From: Rhodococcus globerulus NBRC 14531
GTDB taxonomy: Bacteria > Actinomycetota > Actinomycetes > Mycobacteriales > Mycobacteriaceae
Direction: 5' to 3'
Assembly: GCF_001894805.1 (NCBI RefSeq)
Contig: NZ_BCWX01000002.1
Span: 248,001 to 312,000 of the forward strand
DNA: 64,000 nt
Below, in pieces: positions 24,127 to 32,466 of this stretch (its first letter is position 1; each line of letters opens with the position of its first letter). Position numbers and translations under genes: made by a program. The notes under the pieces are model-generated. The model was given only the letters and a program-made list of their open reading frames with translations, did no database searches and was not told the DNA's origin.

Positions 24127-25182
24127 ATGACTACCGCCTACATCAACAAGATCTCGACGGTCGTGCCAGAGCATGACATACACGATGCCTTCGTGGAGTT
24201 CGCAGACAATTCCTTCACTCTTCGGCGCAAGCAGTTGCTGTTCCGCCGTATGGCCGATCGGGCGCAGATTTCGCACCGATACTCCGGAATCAGCTCGGTT
24301 GACGACTTTTACAGCGGCGACCCCAACGGAATCAACACCGAAACGCGCATGATCGAGTTCGAACGCACCGCACCGGCACTGGCCGTGCGCGCCGTGAACG
24401 GTCTGAATCTCGGTGACCGTGCCTCCGAGGTCACCCACCTGATCGTCATCACGTGTACCGGATTCTATTCTCCCGGAATCGACTTCGAGATCATCAAACA
24501 GTGTGGGATCAGCCCGTCCGTCGAGCGCACGCAGATCGGGTTCATGGGCTGCTTCGCCGGCATCAACGGACTCAAGCTGGCGCATCACATCGTTCGTTCG
24601 GAGCCCAATGCGCGGGTCCTCGTGGTCAGCACGGAACTCTGCTCGCTGCATCTGCAGAAGTCCGAGGATCTCGAGACGATGCTCTCGTTCCTCGTGTTCG
24701 GCGACGGTTGTGCCGCCGTCCTGATCTCCGCCGAGTCCGAAGGGCTGGCGATGAATTCCTTCCAGGCAGTGATGGTTCCCGATTCCGCGGAACTGATCAC
24801 GTGGAGAATCGGTGAGCTCGGCTTCGACATGGTGTTGTCCGGCAAGGTTCCCGGGACCCTGTCGCGCGCTTTGGACGATGAAAGCATGAAGCTGATTCTT
24901 GCCGGTGCGGACAAGAGTGACATCGGCTTGTGGGCTGTGCACCCCGGCGGTCGGTCCGTACTCGATGCCGTCGAAACGTCTTTGGAGTTGGCGCCGACCG
25001 ATCTGGCCGCATCACGAAAGATCCTCAACGACTACGGAAACATGTCATCGGCCACCGTGCTCTTCGTGCTGGCAGAGATGATGGAGCAGAACAAGAACGG
25101 CGAGCACAGTGGAAAGGCCGGTTGTGCGATGGCTTTCGGTCCGGGACTGACCGCGGAAACCATGCGGTTCCAGGCCGTCTGA
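24127..25182 (+). CDS. Type III polyketide synthase (chalcone/stilbene synthase family)
   Basis: 351 residues from ATG 24127 with GGAGG six bases upstream. The Cys-His-Asn triad is Cys142 (GFMGCFAGING), His272 (WAVHPGGRSVLD) and Asn305 (DYGNMSSATVLFVL). FGDGCAAVLI and the C-terminal GFGPG-like GPGLT loop (AFGPGLTAETM) are also family hallmarks. Such enzymes extend a CoA starter with malonyl-CoA and cyclise it to alkylresorcinols, pyrones, naphthalenes or chalcones. Bacterial members often sit beside a methyltransferase and a monooxygenase; here the neighbours are a divergent glycosyltransferase, a YceI protein and an FAD hydroxylase. Product unknown. Confidence 0.93.
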   Translation: MTTAYINKISTVVPEHDIHDAFVEFADNSFTLRRKQLLFRRMADRAQISHRYSGISSVDDFYSGDPNGINTETRMIEFERTAPALAVRAVNGLNLGDRASEVTHLIVITCTGFYSPGIDFEIIKQCGISPSVERTQIGFMGCFAGINGLKLAHHIVRSEPNARVLVVSTELCSLHLQKSEDLETMLSFLVFGDGCAAVLISAESEGLAMNSFQAVMVPDSAELITWRIGELGFDMVLSGKVPGTLSRALDDESMKLILAGADKSDIGLWAVHPGGRSVLDAVETSLELAPTDLAASRKILNDYGNMSSATVLFVLAEMMEQNKNGEHSGKAGCAMAFGPGLTAETMRFQAV

Positions 25183-25216
25183 ACCTGACGGCAGCGGGCG
25201 CGGGTAGAACTGTTCT

Positions 25217-26221
25217 GTGCTCAACGCGTCCAAGAACCGTCACCCTGTCACTGCTCGCGCCGCCGGCCTGCTCCTAGGCTTTGCGGCCGACCGCTACTTT
25301 GCCGACCCAGCAAGGTTTCATCCCGTCGCCGGTTTCGGTACGAGTGCGATTGCTCTGCAGCGGGTTTCCTACTCCGACAGCAAGGTTGCGGGCACCGTGC
25401 ACGTAACGGTGTTGTTGACCGGAGTGGGGGCACTCGGACTGGTCTCCGAAAGCGTTGCTCGACGCGGCGGGTGGCTCGCACACGCCGGTGTTATGGCCGC
25501 GGCCACGTGGGCGGTGCTCGGCGGGACGTCGCTCGCGCGGACCGGACACGACATGGCGGTGCGGCTCGAGGAATCCAGGCGAAGTGGGGACCTCACCGAT
25601 GCACGCGACCTACTCCCGTCGCTGTGCGGTCGCGATCCGTCGGTCCTGGACGAGGAAGGCCTCACCCGAGCGGCCCTGGAATCGGTGGCCGAGAATACGT
25701 CCGACGCGACCGTGGGCGCGCTGCTGTGGGGTGCCGTGCTCGGTATCCCGGGCTTGTTCGTCTACCGCGCCGCAAACACATTGGACGCGATGATCGGCTA
25801 CCGCTCCGAGAAGTACCGCAACTTCGGATGGGCCGCAGCCAGGTTCGACGATCTGGTCAATCTTGTGCCCGCCCGATTGACCGGTGTGATCACCGCCGCA
25901 TCGGCACCGTTGGTCGGCGGTTCGCCGCGCGAGTCCCTATCCGCGTGGCGTCGTGACGCGTCGGCGCATCCGAGTCCCAATGCGGGCGTGGCCGAGGCCA
26001 CCGCTGCGGGAGCATTGGGTATCTCGCTCGGAGGACGCACGCAGTACTCCTACGGCGTCGAAATGCGTCCGGTGCTCGGAAACGGACCAGCCCCGACGCC
26101 GACGGATTTGCGCCGGGCGTCGAGGCTGTCCTCGATAGTTCAGATCGGAGCCGCGATAACGTCAGCGGCTGTTGCCGTAGCGGTCGGCAAGTTTGACTTC
26201 ATTCGCCGTTCGCGGAACTGA
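25217..26221 (+). CDS. cobD: Adenosylcobinamide-phosphate synthase CobD/CbiB
   Basis: 334 residues from GTG 25217. GFAADRYFADPARFHPVAGFG near the start, ARDLLPSLCGRD, TRAALESVAENTSDATVGAL and YRAANTLDAMIGYRSEKYRNFGWA are the conserved CbiB stretches; several membrane helices. It attaches aminopropanol (phosphate) to cobyric acid in cobalamin synthesis at the membrane. TAGAAC lies six bases before the GTG, a near-leaderless layout. The 3' end overlaps the convergent SURF1 gene by 60 bases. Equivalent to Rv2236c. Confidence 0.94.
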   Translation: MLNASKNRHPVTARAAGLLLGFAADRYFADPARFHPVAGFGTSAIALQRVSYSDSKVAGTVHVTVLLTGVGALGLVSESVARRGGWLAHAGVMAAATWAVLGGTSLARTGHDMAVRLEESRRSGDLTDARDLLPSLCGRDPSVLDEEGLTRAALESVAENTSDATVGALLWGAVLGIPGLFVYRAANTLDAMIGYRSEKYRNFGWAAARFDDLVNLVPARLTGVITAASAPLVGGSPRESLSAWRRDASAHPSPNAGVAEATAAGALGISLGGRTQYSYGVEMRPVLGNGPAPTPTDLRRASRLSSIVQIGAAITSAAVAVAVGKFDFIRRSRN

Positions 26222-27055
26222 TTCGGGCTCCGGCTTTTTGCGACGCCCGATAGTGCGTGCCGGGGTCGGAGTCGGCGCTGGAGTCGAGTCGTCGCCAGCT
26301 GTATCGGCAGACTCTTCCTTCTCCTTGCGTCGCTCCCGCCATTCCGCACGGATGAAGTACGCCAGTCCGAGTGGTGCCATGATGCCGAATGCGAGCCACT
26401 GGAATCCGTACGAGAGATACGGGCCGGCGTCGAGTTGGGGGAGCGCAATGGTGCCGAGTCCGCCGGGCTGGTCGGGCTCGAGCTGGATGTACGCGTTGAC
26501 AAGATCGGTGCCGATGAACTCGCCGATCGGGCCCGCGTCGATGGAGTAGACCTGCTTTGCGCCGTCTTCGAACATCGGAACTCGGCCGGGGGCCGTGCCC
26601 TCCGACAAGCGAACCCGGCCGTTCAAGGTGACGGGATCGGTGGGCGGCGCGGCAATCGGAGGCGCTTCCGCACCCGTGATCGGCCGCACGAAGCCGCGAT
26701 TGACGAGGATGGTTCGGCCGTCGTCGAGGGCGAACGGAGTCAAGACCTCGTAGGCCGGTGCACCCTCGACGGACTGAAGGCGGACGAGGATGTCGGCATC
26801 GGGGACATAGGACCCGGTGGCTGTGATGTTTCGCCACTCGTCGGCCGGCGCGATGGTGCCGTCGGCGATGACATTGCCGATGGGCACGGTCTCCGCGTTG
26901 ATGGAATTGGAGATCAGATCGTTGCGGTACTCGGTGGACGTGTTCTTTCCGAGCTGCCATGGCGCCAGCACGGTGAAGCACATGTAGGCGAAGATGCCGA
27001 CCACAGCTGCCAGTACCAACCAACCGGGCCGCAACAAGAATCTGAGTCTCCGCAC
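26162..27055 (-). CDS. SURF1 family protein (cytochrome c oxidase assembly)
   Basis: 297 residues. The N-terminal membrane segment (about residues 12-32) is followed by an external domain with PWQLGKNTSTEYRNDLI, and a second membrane segment lies near residues 215-235 (SYGFQWLAFGIMAPLGLAYFIRAEW), the two-helix SURF1 topology. SURF1 proteins help insert haem into cytochrome oxidase. The cytoplasmic C-terminal tail is charged and Pro/Thr-rich. GTG start at 27055 lies seven bases after TACCGT (27063-27068 on the minus strand). Equivalent to Rv2235. Confidence 0.9.
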   Translation of the reverse strand: MRRLRFLLRPGWLVLAAVVGIFAYMCFTVLAPWQLGKNTSTEYRNDLISNSINAETVPIGNVIADGTIAPADEWRNITATGSYVPDADILVRLQSVEGAPAYEVLTPFALDDGRTILVNRGFVRPITGAEAPPIAAPPTDPVTLNGRVRLSEGTAPGRVPMFEDGAKQVYSIDAGPIGEFIGTDLVNAYIQLEPDQPGGLGTIALPQLDAGPYLSYGFQWLAFGIMAPLGLAYFIRAEWRERRKEKEESADTAGDDSTPAPTPTPARTIGRRKKPEPESVPRTANEVKLADRYGNSR

Positions 27056-27105
27056 GACTACTACGGTATCCGTTCTTCCGAACTGAGTGAATTCAGCTCC
27101 GCGTC

Positions 27106-27582
27106 CTACAGTCGTTCGCGGATCCAGACCAGGATGTCCGGAATTGCCGCTTCGATCTGATCCTGGACCAGTTCGAAATCGGAGAAGTCACCGTAGTAGG
27201 GGTCCGGCACCGAGTCACCGTCGGCATCGGGGTCGAAGGAACGCAGCAGCCGACGTCGTTCCGCCGGAACGCCAAGGTGAGCGAGCTCACGATCGTGGCC
27301 GGTGTCGAGGGGTACGACGAGGTCCGCCGACAGGTGGTCGTCGTTGACCTGAGCTGCGCTGTGGCCGGTCGGGTAGTTGGCCGCGAGGAGAATCTTGTTG
27401 GTTCGTGAGTCGGCTTCCTCGCCGCTGTGCCAGCCGTCGATACCGGCGCTGGTCACCCGAACCTGATCGTCGAGACCTTCGCGTTGCAGATGGCCGAGCA
27501 GGATTTTCTCTGCCATCGGCGACCGGCAGATATTGCCGGTGCAGACAAACGTCACGTGCAGTACTGACTCAGTGCCGGCCAT
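27106..27582 (-). CDS. ptpA: Low-molecular-weight protein-tyrosine phosphatase PtpA
   Basis: 158 residues from ATG 27582, with GGGAGGA seven bases upstream; the open frame extends further but overlaps ptkA. The P-loop VCTGNICRSPMAE (Cys-x5-Arg) is at about residues 10-22 and the general acid is in DPYYGDFSDFE near the C-terminus. PtpA dephosphorylates tyrosine phosphate; in pathogenic mycobacteria it is secreted. The gene overlaps the end of ptkA by 14 bases, so kinase and phosphatase are translationally coupled, as in Rv2232-Rv2234. Confidence 0.94.
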   Translation of the reverse strand: MAGTESVLHVTFVCTGNICRSPMAEKILLGHLQREGLDDQVRVTSAGIDGWHSGEEADSRTNKILLAANYPTGHSAAQVNDDHLSADLVVPLDTGHDRELAHLGVPAERRRLLRSFDPDADGDSVPDPYYGDFSDFELVQDQIEAAIPDILVWIRERL

Positions 27583-28255
27583 CGAGTAGTCCTCCCAGTT
27601 CGGTGGTCGACGCAACCGAGTGACGGGCGCCGTCCGCTTCGGATGCGTGACCGTAACCCCATTCGACGAACAGCGCGGGAATTCCGAACTTGGCTGCTCC
27701 CAGAACGTCGTGATCGCGATCGCCCACCATGATCACATCCGCGGTGCCGCCGTCGGTTGCGCTCACCGGGGTCAGCCCGAGTTCGGTCAACGAATGCGCG
27801 ATGACATCCGGCTTGGCCCGACGGGAACCGTCGTCGCTGGCGCCGCCGATGAACTCGAAATAGTGGGCGAGGCCGAAGTGCTCGAGGATACGAATCGCAA
27901 ACCGTTCCGACTTCGACGTCGCGACCGCCAAGCGGGTGCCGTGCGCGCTGGCCCGCGCGAGTACATCGTCCATACCGTCGAAGACCGAGTTTTCACTCCA
28001 GCCGACGGCGTCGTAGCGCTCGATGTACGCGCCGATCGCCGCCTCGACCTCGTCGGCGGGCATATCCATTGAGCGGAACGTGTCGATCATGGGCGGGCCG
28101 ATGACTGCGGCGAGCATCTCTTCGGTGGGTTCGGGCCGGCCGACGGTAGCCAGCGCATGACGGAACCCGCGGTGGATTCCGGGGGCCGAATCGGTGATGG
28201 TTCCGTCGAGGTCGAAGAGGACAACGGGAAAACTATCGAGGGGAAGTGAGCTCAC
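27569..28255 (-). CDS. ptkA: HAD-superfamily protein PtkA-like (tyrosine kinase/phosphatase partner of PtpA)
   Basis: 228 residues from GTG 28255. HAD motifs: LFDLDGTITDS (nucleophile Asp about 14), AVATSKS (motif II), and VGDRDHDVLGA (motif IV). By sequence it is a phosphoglycolate-phosphatase-like hydrolase; the M. tuberculosis homologue Rv2232 was reported as protein tyrosine kinase PtkA acting on PtpA, encoded next to it as here. Whether kinase or phosphatase activity dominates cannot be judged from sequence. It is shorter at the N-terminus than the mycobacterial protein as I recall it. Confidence 0.85.
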   Translation of the reverse strand: MSSLPLDSFPVVLFDLDGTITDSAPGIHRGFRHALATVGRPEPTEEMLAAVIGPPMIDTFRSMDMPADEVEAAIGAYIERYDAVGWSENSVFDGMDDVLARASAHGTRLAVATSKSERFAIRILEHFGLAHYFEFIGGASDDGSRRAKPDVIAHSLTELGLTPVSATDGGTADVIMVGDRDHDVLGAAKFGIPALFVEWGYGHASEADGARHSVASTTELGGLLDGRH

Positions 28256-28311
28256 AGAAGGTCATTATCCCGCACGTGGGGAGCCCTGTCCGCGCCCGTA
28301 GTCTCGTCACC
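28256..28311. promoter_or_regulatory. 56-base divergent promoter between ptkA and cobC
   Basis: TAGTCT (28299-28304) lies seven bases before the cobC GTG, and GATAAT lies eight bases before the ptkA GTG on the other strand (28264-28269). The two RNA polymerase footprints must overlap, so transcription in the two directions probably competes. Confidence 0.45.
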
Positions 28312-29361
28312 GTGAGTATCGCAGCGGACAACCTGGACAGTTTGCGTCACCACGGGGACGTCGACGCGCAGCCGGGGCTTCTCGATTTTGCCGTCAACGT
28401 CCAAGGAGACGGGCCTCCGGAGTGGCTTCGGGAGCGTCTGGCGCGCGAGCTGTCGAGCCTCGGTTCGTATCCGTCTGCGGCCGCGGAACTGCGGGCCAGG
28501 GAAACCGTCGCTGCGCGCCATGGCCGACGGCCCGACGAAGTGCTGTTGCTCTCCGGTGGGGCCGAGGGATTTGCGATGCTGCCCCGGCTCGGCTCGACAT
28601 CGGCTGCGTTGATCCATCCCTCGTTCACGGAACCGGAATTGGCTCTGCGGGAAGCCGGTGTGCCCGTGACGCAGGTGATCCTGGAACCGCCGTATCTGTT
28701 GCGTGACGCAGCCGTCCCCGAATCGGCAGATCTGGTGGTTCTGGGTAACCCCACCAATCCGACGTCGGTGTTGCATCCGAAAGTCGATGTGCTTGCACTG
28801 CGTCGGCCGGGCCGAATTCTGGTCGTGGACGAGGCCTTCGGCGACGCGGTGCCTGGTGAAATCGAGAGTGTCGCTGATCAGTCTCTGCCGGACGTGCTGG
28901 TGCTGCGCAGTCTGACAAAGACATGGGCGCTGGCTGGTTTGCGATGCGGCTACGCGCTCGGAGCACCCGATGTGCTGACGCGGCTCACCGAAGGCCGGGC
29001 ACATTGGCCACTCGGAAGTTTGCAGATCGAAGCGATCAGGGCCTGTTGTGAACCATCGGCGGTGGCGCAGTCGCAGGAGAAGGCAACTGCGATCGCCCGT
29101 GATCGCGAGTCGTTGTGCCGCGAGCTTCGCGCCCTCAGCTTTTCGGCCAACGGTATCTCGGTCCACGAGCCTGCGTCGGCACCCTTTGTTCTGCTCGAAC
29201 TTGCCGATGGCGAAGCGATGCGTCTGCATTTGCGCGAGCGCGGCATCGCTGTTCGACGGTGCGATACGTTCCCCGGACTCGGCCCGAATCATCTGCGGTT
29301 GGCAGTCCGCCCGCCGCATCAGGTGTCGATCCTGATCGACGCGATGAAGGAGATCTTGTGA
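28312..29361 (+). CDS. cobC: CobC-like threonine-phosphate decarboxylase/aminotransferase
   Basis: 349 residues from GTG 28312. Class I/II PLP aminotransferase fold: [16 protein letters not shown] near the start, LGNPTNPTS (substrate arm), VVDEAFGDA (PLP ring Asp), and the Schiff-base lysine in [19 protein letters not shown]. Members of this group (CobC/CobD of the histidinol-phosphate aminotransferase family) make (R)-1-aminopropanol phosphate for cobalamin. The start has no ribosome site but TAGTCT is at leaderless distance. Its stop overlaps the next start by 4 bases. Equivalent to Rv2231c. Confidence 0.9.
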   Translation: MSIAADNLDSLRHHGDVDAQPGLLDFAVNVQGDGPPEWLRERLARELSSLGSYPSAAAELRARETVAARHGRRPDEVLLLSGGAEGFAMLPRLGSTSAALIHPSFTEPELALREAGVPVTQVILEPPYLLRDAAVPESADLVVLGNPTNPTSVLHPKVDVLALRRPGRILVVDEAFGDAVPGEIESVADQSLPDVLVLRSLTKTWALAGLRCGYALGAPDVLTRLTEGRAHWPLGSLQIEAIRACCEPSAVAQSQEKATAIARDRESLCRELRALSFSANGISVHEPASAPFVLLELADGEAMRLHLRERGIAVRRCDTFPGLGPNHLRLAVRPPHQVSILIDAMKEIL

Positions 29362-30488
29362 GCACAACCCTCGCCGACGTCATAGCTGTACTCGAGGCCG
29401 CGTACCCACCGGCATTGGCCGAGTCGTGGGACTCCGTCGGATTGGTGTGCGGTGACCCGGCCGATTCGGTGAGCCGCGTCGTTTTTGCCGTGGATCCCAC
29501 CGAATCCGTGGTCGACGACGCAATAGCCTCCGGTGCAGACCTGCTGGTTGTGCACCATCCGTTGTTGCTGCGCGGAGTGGACACCGTCGGCGCGCACACG
29601 CCGAAGGGCGCCTTGGTGCATAAGCTGATCAAAGCGGGATGTGCCTTGTTCTCGGCGCACACCAACGCCGATTCGGCCGATCCCGGCGTCTCCGACGCTC
29701 TGGCGGACGCCTTGGGTCTGACAGTGCTGCGCCCGATCGAGCCGAAGCCTTCACAGCCCCTGGACAAGTGGGTGGTCATGGTGCCGATCGACCGCACCGA
29801 CGCAGTGCAGGGCGCACTCTTCGAGGCCGGAGCCGGCCGCATCGGCGACTACAGCGAGTGCAGCTGGACGGTCACGGGCACCGGGCAATTCCTTCCCGGC
29901 GACAAGGCAACTCCCGCAATCGGAAGCGTCGGCGCGCTCGAGCAGGTCTCGGAAGATCGGATCGAGGTCATCGCGCCGCGCACCGAACGCGCGGCGGTAC
30001 TCGACGCTCTGCGCACCGCACACCCCTACGAAGAACCGGCCTTCGACGTGTTCGAGCTGGCCACCTTCCCGAGTTCTCGGGGCCTCGGCCGCATCGGTGA
30101 GCTTCCGCACGCCGAAACGCTGCGTGAGTTCACGGCGCGAGTCGCAGGAGCACTGCCGTCGACGGAATGGGGCGTTCGCGCGGCCGGCGACCCCGACGCG
30201 ATGGTGCGTACCGTCGCGGTCTGCGGCGGTTCCGGCGATTCGTATCTCGGTGTGGTGTCCGCGCTGGGCGTCGACGCGTACGTGACGTCCGACCTGCGGC
30301 ATCATCCGGCGGACGAGCATCTGCGGGCCGGTGGACCGGCGCTCGTCGACGTTGCACATTGGGCCAGTGAATATCCGTGGTGTGCCCAGGCGAAGTCGGT
30401 GGTCGACGCCGCATTCGGGTCCGTTCCCGAGTGGCACAGTCGAGTCAGCACCATCCGCACCGATCCGTGGTGCCTGAGTGCGTCGTAG
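29358..30488 (+). CDS. Nif3-like dinuclear metal centre protein (GTP cyclohydrolase I type 2/DUF34)
   Basis: 376 residues from GTG 29358, which overlaps the cobC stop (GTGA) and has AAGGAGA upstream. Metal ligands are visible: [13 protein letters not shown] (two His), [10 protein letters not shown], and the C-terminal [11 protein letters not shown] (His, Glu). A central ~100-residue insertion (PII-like domain, about residues 130-240) separates the two halves as in the long actinobacterial and Bacillus YqfO-type forms. Function of the family is still debated. Part of the cobC-Nif3-zinc ribbon-RNase H run, as Rv2231c-Rv2228c. Confidence 0.92.
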   Translation: MSTTLADVIAVLEAAYPPALAESWDSVGLVCGDPADSVSRVVFAVDPTESVVDDAIASGADLLVVHHPLLLRGVDTVGAHTPKGALVHKLIKAGCALFSAHTNADSADPGVSDALADALGLTVLRPIEPKPSQPLDKWVVMVPIDRTDAVQGALFEAGAGRIGDYSECSWTVTGTGQFLPGDKATPAIGSVGALEQVSEDRIEVIAPRTERAAVLDALRTAHPYEEPAFDVFELATFPSSRGLGRIGELPHAETLREFTARVAGALPSTEWGVRAAGDPDAMVRTVAVCGGSGDSYLGVVSALGVDAYVTSDLRHHPADEHLRAGGPALVDVAHWASEYPWCAQAKSVVDAAFGSVPEWHSRVSTIRTDPWCLSAS

Positions 30489-30568
30489 GTGGCCACCGAT
30501 CAAGGTACGGTTGCACGAACATTTCAACAGCAGACCCGTCACCGGACATACAGCAGGAGTTACACAGC

Positions 30569-31306
30569 GTGAACGTCCAACCACAGGTGCAAGCCAAGCT
30601 TCTCGACCTCGCCGGCGTGGATGCGGAGCTCACCCGGATCGCACATCGACGCGGTGCGCTTCCCGAGCAGCAGGAAGTGGACCGTCTCGAGGCTGAGCGC
30701 ATCAGCCGCAAGGACGCGTCCGTCGGCGTCGAAATCCAGATCGACGACATCGATCGCGATATCCGCAAGCTCGAAGGTGAGATCGACGCTGTCCGTCAGC
30801 GCGAAGACAAAGACCGCACTCTCTTGCAGAGCGGCAACGTAGCTGCCAAGCAGCTCACCGAACTCGAACACGAACTCGGCAGCCTTGTGCGTAGGCAGGG
30901 GCTGCTCGAAGACGAGTTGCTCGAGGTCATGGAACAGCGTGAGGCGCTGCAGGCAGATTTCGATCACGCCGGTGCACAGCTGTCGCAGGCAGAAGACGAA
31001 TTGGTTGACGCCAAGCGTCGTCGCGACGACGCCGTGGCCGATCTGAACAAGGCGCAGGAGCGTTGCATCGCGGACCGTGAGCGTCTGGTCGGCGAGTTCC
31101 CCGCCGATTTCCTGGCTGTCTACGAAAAGCAGCGCACCCTCGGGGGACCGGGCGCAGCCCTGCTTCAGGCTCGCCGCTGTGGTGCCTGCCGGATCGAAAT
31201 CGACCGCGGTGAGATCTCGCGCATTGCCGGCACGCCGTCCGACGTTGTTGTCCGTTGCCCCGAGTGCGGCGCAATCATGGTGCGTACCAAGGAGTCCGGT
31301 CTGTGA
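30569..31306 (+). CDS. Coiled-coil zinc-ribbon protein (CT398/Rv2229c-like)
   Basis: 245 residues from GTG 30569 with AGGAG eight to nine bases upstream. Residues about 10-175 are a long heptad-rich coiled-coil hairpin; the C-terminal part has four cysteines, RRCGACRIEI and VRCPECGAIM, forming a zinc ribbon. The domain layout is that of the CT398/DUF164 family. The role is unclear; association with RNase H and secretion or nucleic-acid functions has been proposed for relatives. The stop overlaps the next start (GTGA). Confidence 0.9.
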   Translation: MNVQPQVQAKLLDLAGVDAELTRIAHRRGALPEQQEVDRLEAERISRKDASVGVEIQIDDIDRDIRKLEGEIDAVRQREDKDRTLLQSGNVAAKQLTELEHELGSLVRRQGLLEDELLEVMEQREALQADFDHAGAQLSQAEDELVDAKRRRDDAVADLNKAQERCIADRERLVGEFPADFLAVYEKQRTLGGPGAALLQARRCGACRIEIDRGEISRIAGTPSDVVVRCPECGAIMVRTKESGL

Positions 31307-32466
31307 GTTTGTCACGAGTCATCGTCGAGGCCGACGGTGGATCGCGGGGAAACCCAGGTCCGGCGGGTTATGGCGCTGTCGTGTTCGACAGCTCTCGCAC
31401 GGTGCTGGCCGAACGCAAGGAAAGCATCGGCACTGCCACCAACAATGTTGCGGAGTATCGCGGGCTCATTGCGGGATTGACCGCTGCCGGTGAACTCGGC
31501 GCCTCCGACGTTGATGTCCGGATGGATTCCAAACTGGTTGTCGAGCAGATGTCCGGTCGCTGGAAGGTCAAGCACCCGGACATGATTCCGCTCCAGCGCA
31601 AGGCCGCAGAGGTGGCGGCGCAGTTCGCGAGCGTGACGTACACCTGGATTCCCCGCGCGGAGAATTCGCATGCGGATCGGCTGGCAAACGAGGCGATGGA
31701 CGCGGCTGCCGGAATGGAAACTGCCGGCCTTGACTCTGCAGGTATCGAGACCGCAAGCGAACCCGTCCCGGTGTCCACACCGAGAACTGCGCCCGCCGAG
31801 ACCTCGTCCGAACCGCAGATCGCCGGTTCGCCTGGGTGGACGGCCAGCGTGGGCAAGCCGACGCGGATGTTGTTGCTGCGTCACGGTCAGACAGCGATGT
31901 CGGTCGATCGCCGTTATTCGGGCCGGGGTAATCCGATCCTCACGGCACTGGGGCGCGCTCAGGCCGCCGGCGCAGCAGCACGTTTCGGCAGTCGCGGTGG
32001 CATCGACGCCATTGTCTCGTCTCCGCTGGGACGCACGCGCGAAACGGCCGAGGAGTCGGCGCGGGTTCTCGGCCTGCCGGTGATCGAGCACAAAGGTCTG
32101 ATCGAAACCGATTTCGGCGACTGGGACGGGCTCACGTTTCGTGAAGCGGCGCAGCGTGATCCGGAACTGCACACGGCATGGTTGTCCGACACGTCCGTGA
32201 AGCCGCCCGGCGGTGAGAGCTTCGACGAGGTTCGCGAGCGCGTTATTGCCGCGCGTGACGATCTGATCGCAACATACGGCGGGTCGACACTGCTCGTCGT
32301 CTCGCATGTGACACCGATCAAGACCCTGGTGCAATTGGCGCTCGACGCTGGTCCGTCGTTGCTGTATCGCCTGCACCTGGATTTGGCGTCGCTGAGCATC
32401 GCCGAGTTCTACCCTGACGGTGGAGCATCGGTGCGACTCGTTAACGACACGTCGCACCTGCGCTGA
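31303..32466 (+). CDS. Bifunctional RNase HI / acid phosphatase (alpha-ribazole phosphatase-like)
   Basis: 387 residues from GTG 31303, overlapping the previous stop by 4 bases. The N-terminal RNase HI domain (about 1-140) keeps all acidic residues: EADGGSRGNPG, ATNNVAEYRGL, VRMDSKLVVEQ and HADRLANEA. A Pro/Thr/Glu-rich linker (about 140-185) joins a histidine-phosphatase domain with LLRHGQTAMSV and VVSHVTPIKT. This is the Rv2228c architecture, in which the second domain can act as the CobC-type alpha-ribazole phosphatase, fitting the cobalamin genes upstream. Its stop codon directly abuts that of the convergent permease gene. Confidence 0.95.
   Translation: MSLSRVIVEADGGSRGNPGPAGYGAVVFDSSRTVLAERKESIGTATNNVAEYRGLIAGLTAAGELGASDVDVRMDSKLVVEQMSGRWKVKHPDMIPLQRKAAEVAAQFASVTYTWIPRAENSHADRLANEAMDAAAGMETAGLDSAGIETASEPVPVSTPRTAPAETSSEPQIAGSPGWTASVGKPTRMLLLRHGQTAMSVDRRYSGRGNPILTALGRAQAAGAAARFGSRGGIDAIVSSPLGRTRETAEESARVLGLPVIEHKGLIETDFGDWDGLTFREAAQRDPELHTAWLSDTSVKPPGGESFDEVRERVIAARDDLIATYGGSTLLVVSHVTPIKTLVQLALDAGPSLLYRLHLDLASLSIAEFYPDGGASVRLVNDTSHLR

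Noticed and set aside
20202-25182. Genomic island integrated at tRNA-Val
   Set aside because: The accessory genes lie next to the tRNA, but I found no integrase, no repeat of the tRNA 3' end, and two terminators stand between; island origin is not supported by these marks.
28252-29367. 371-codon minus-strand open frame opposite cobC
   Set aside because: Same span as cobC, Arg/Gln/His-rich and without motifs, whereas cobC has the full PLP-enzyme signature.
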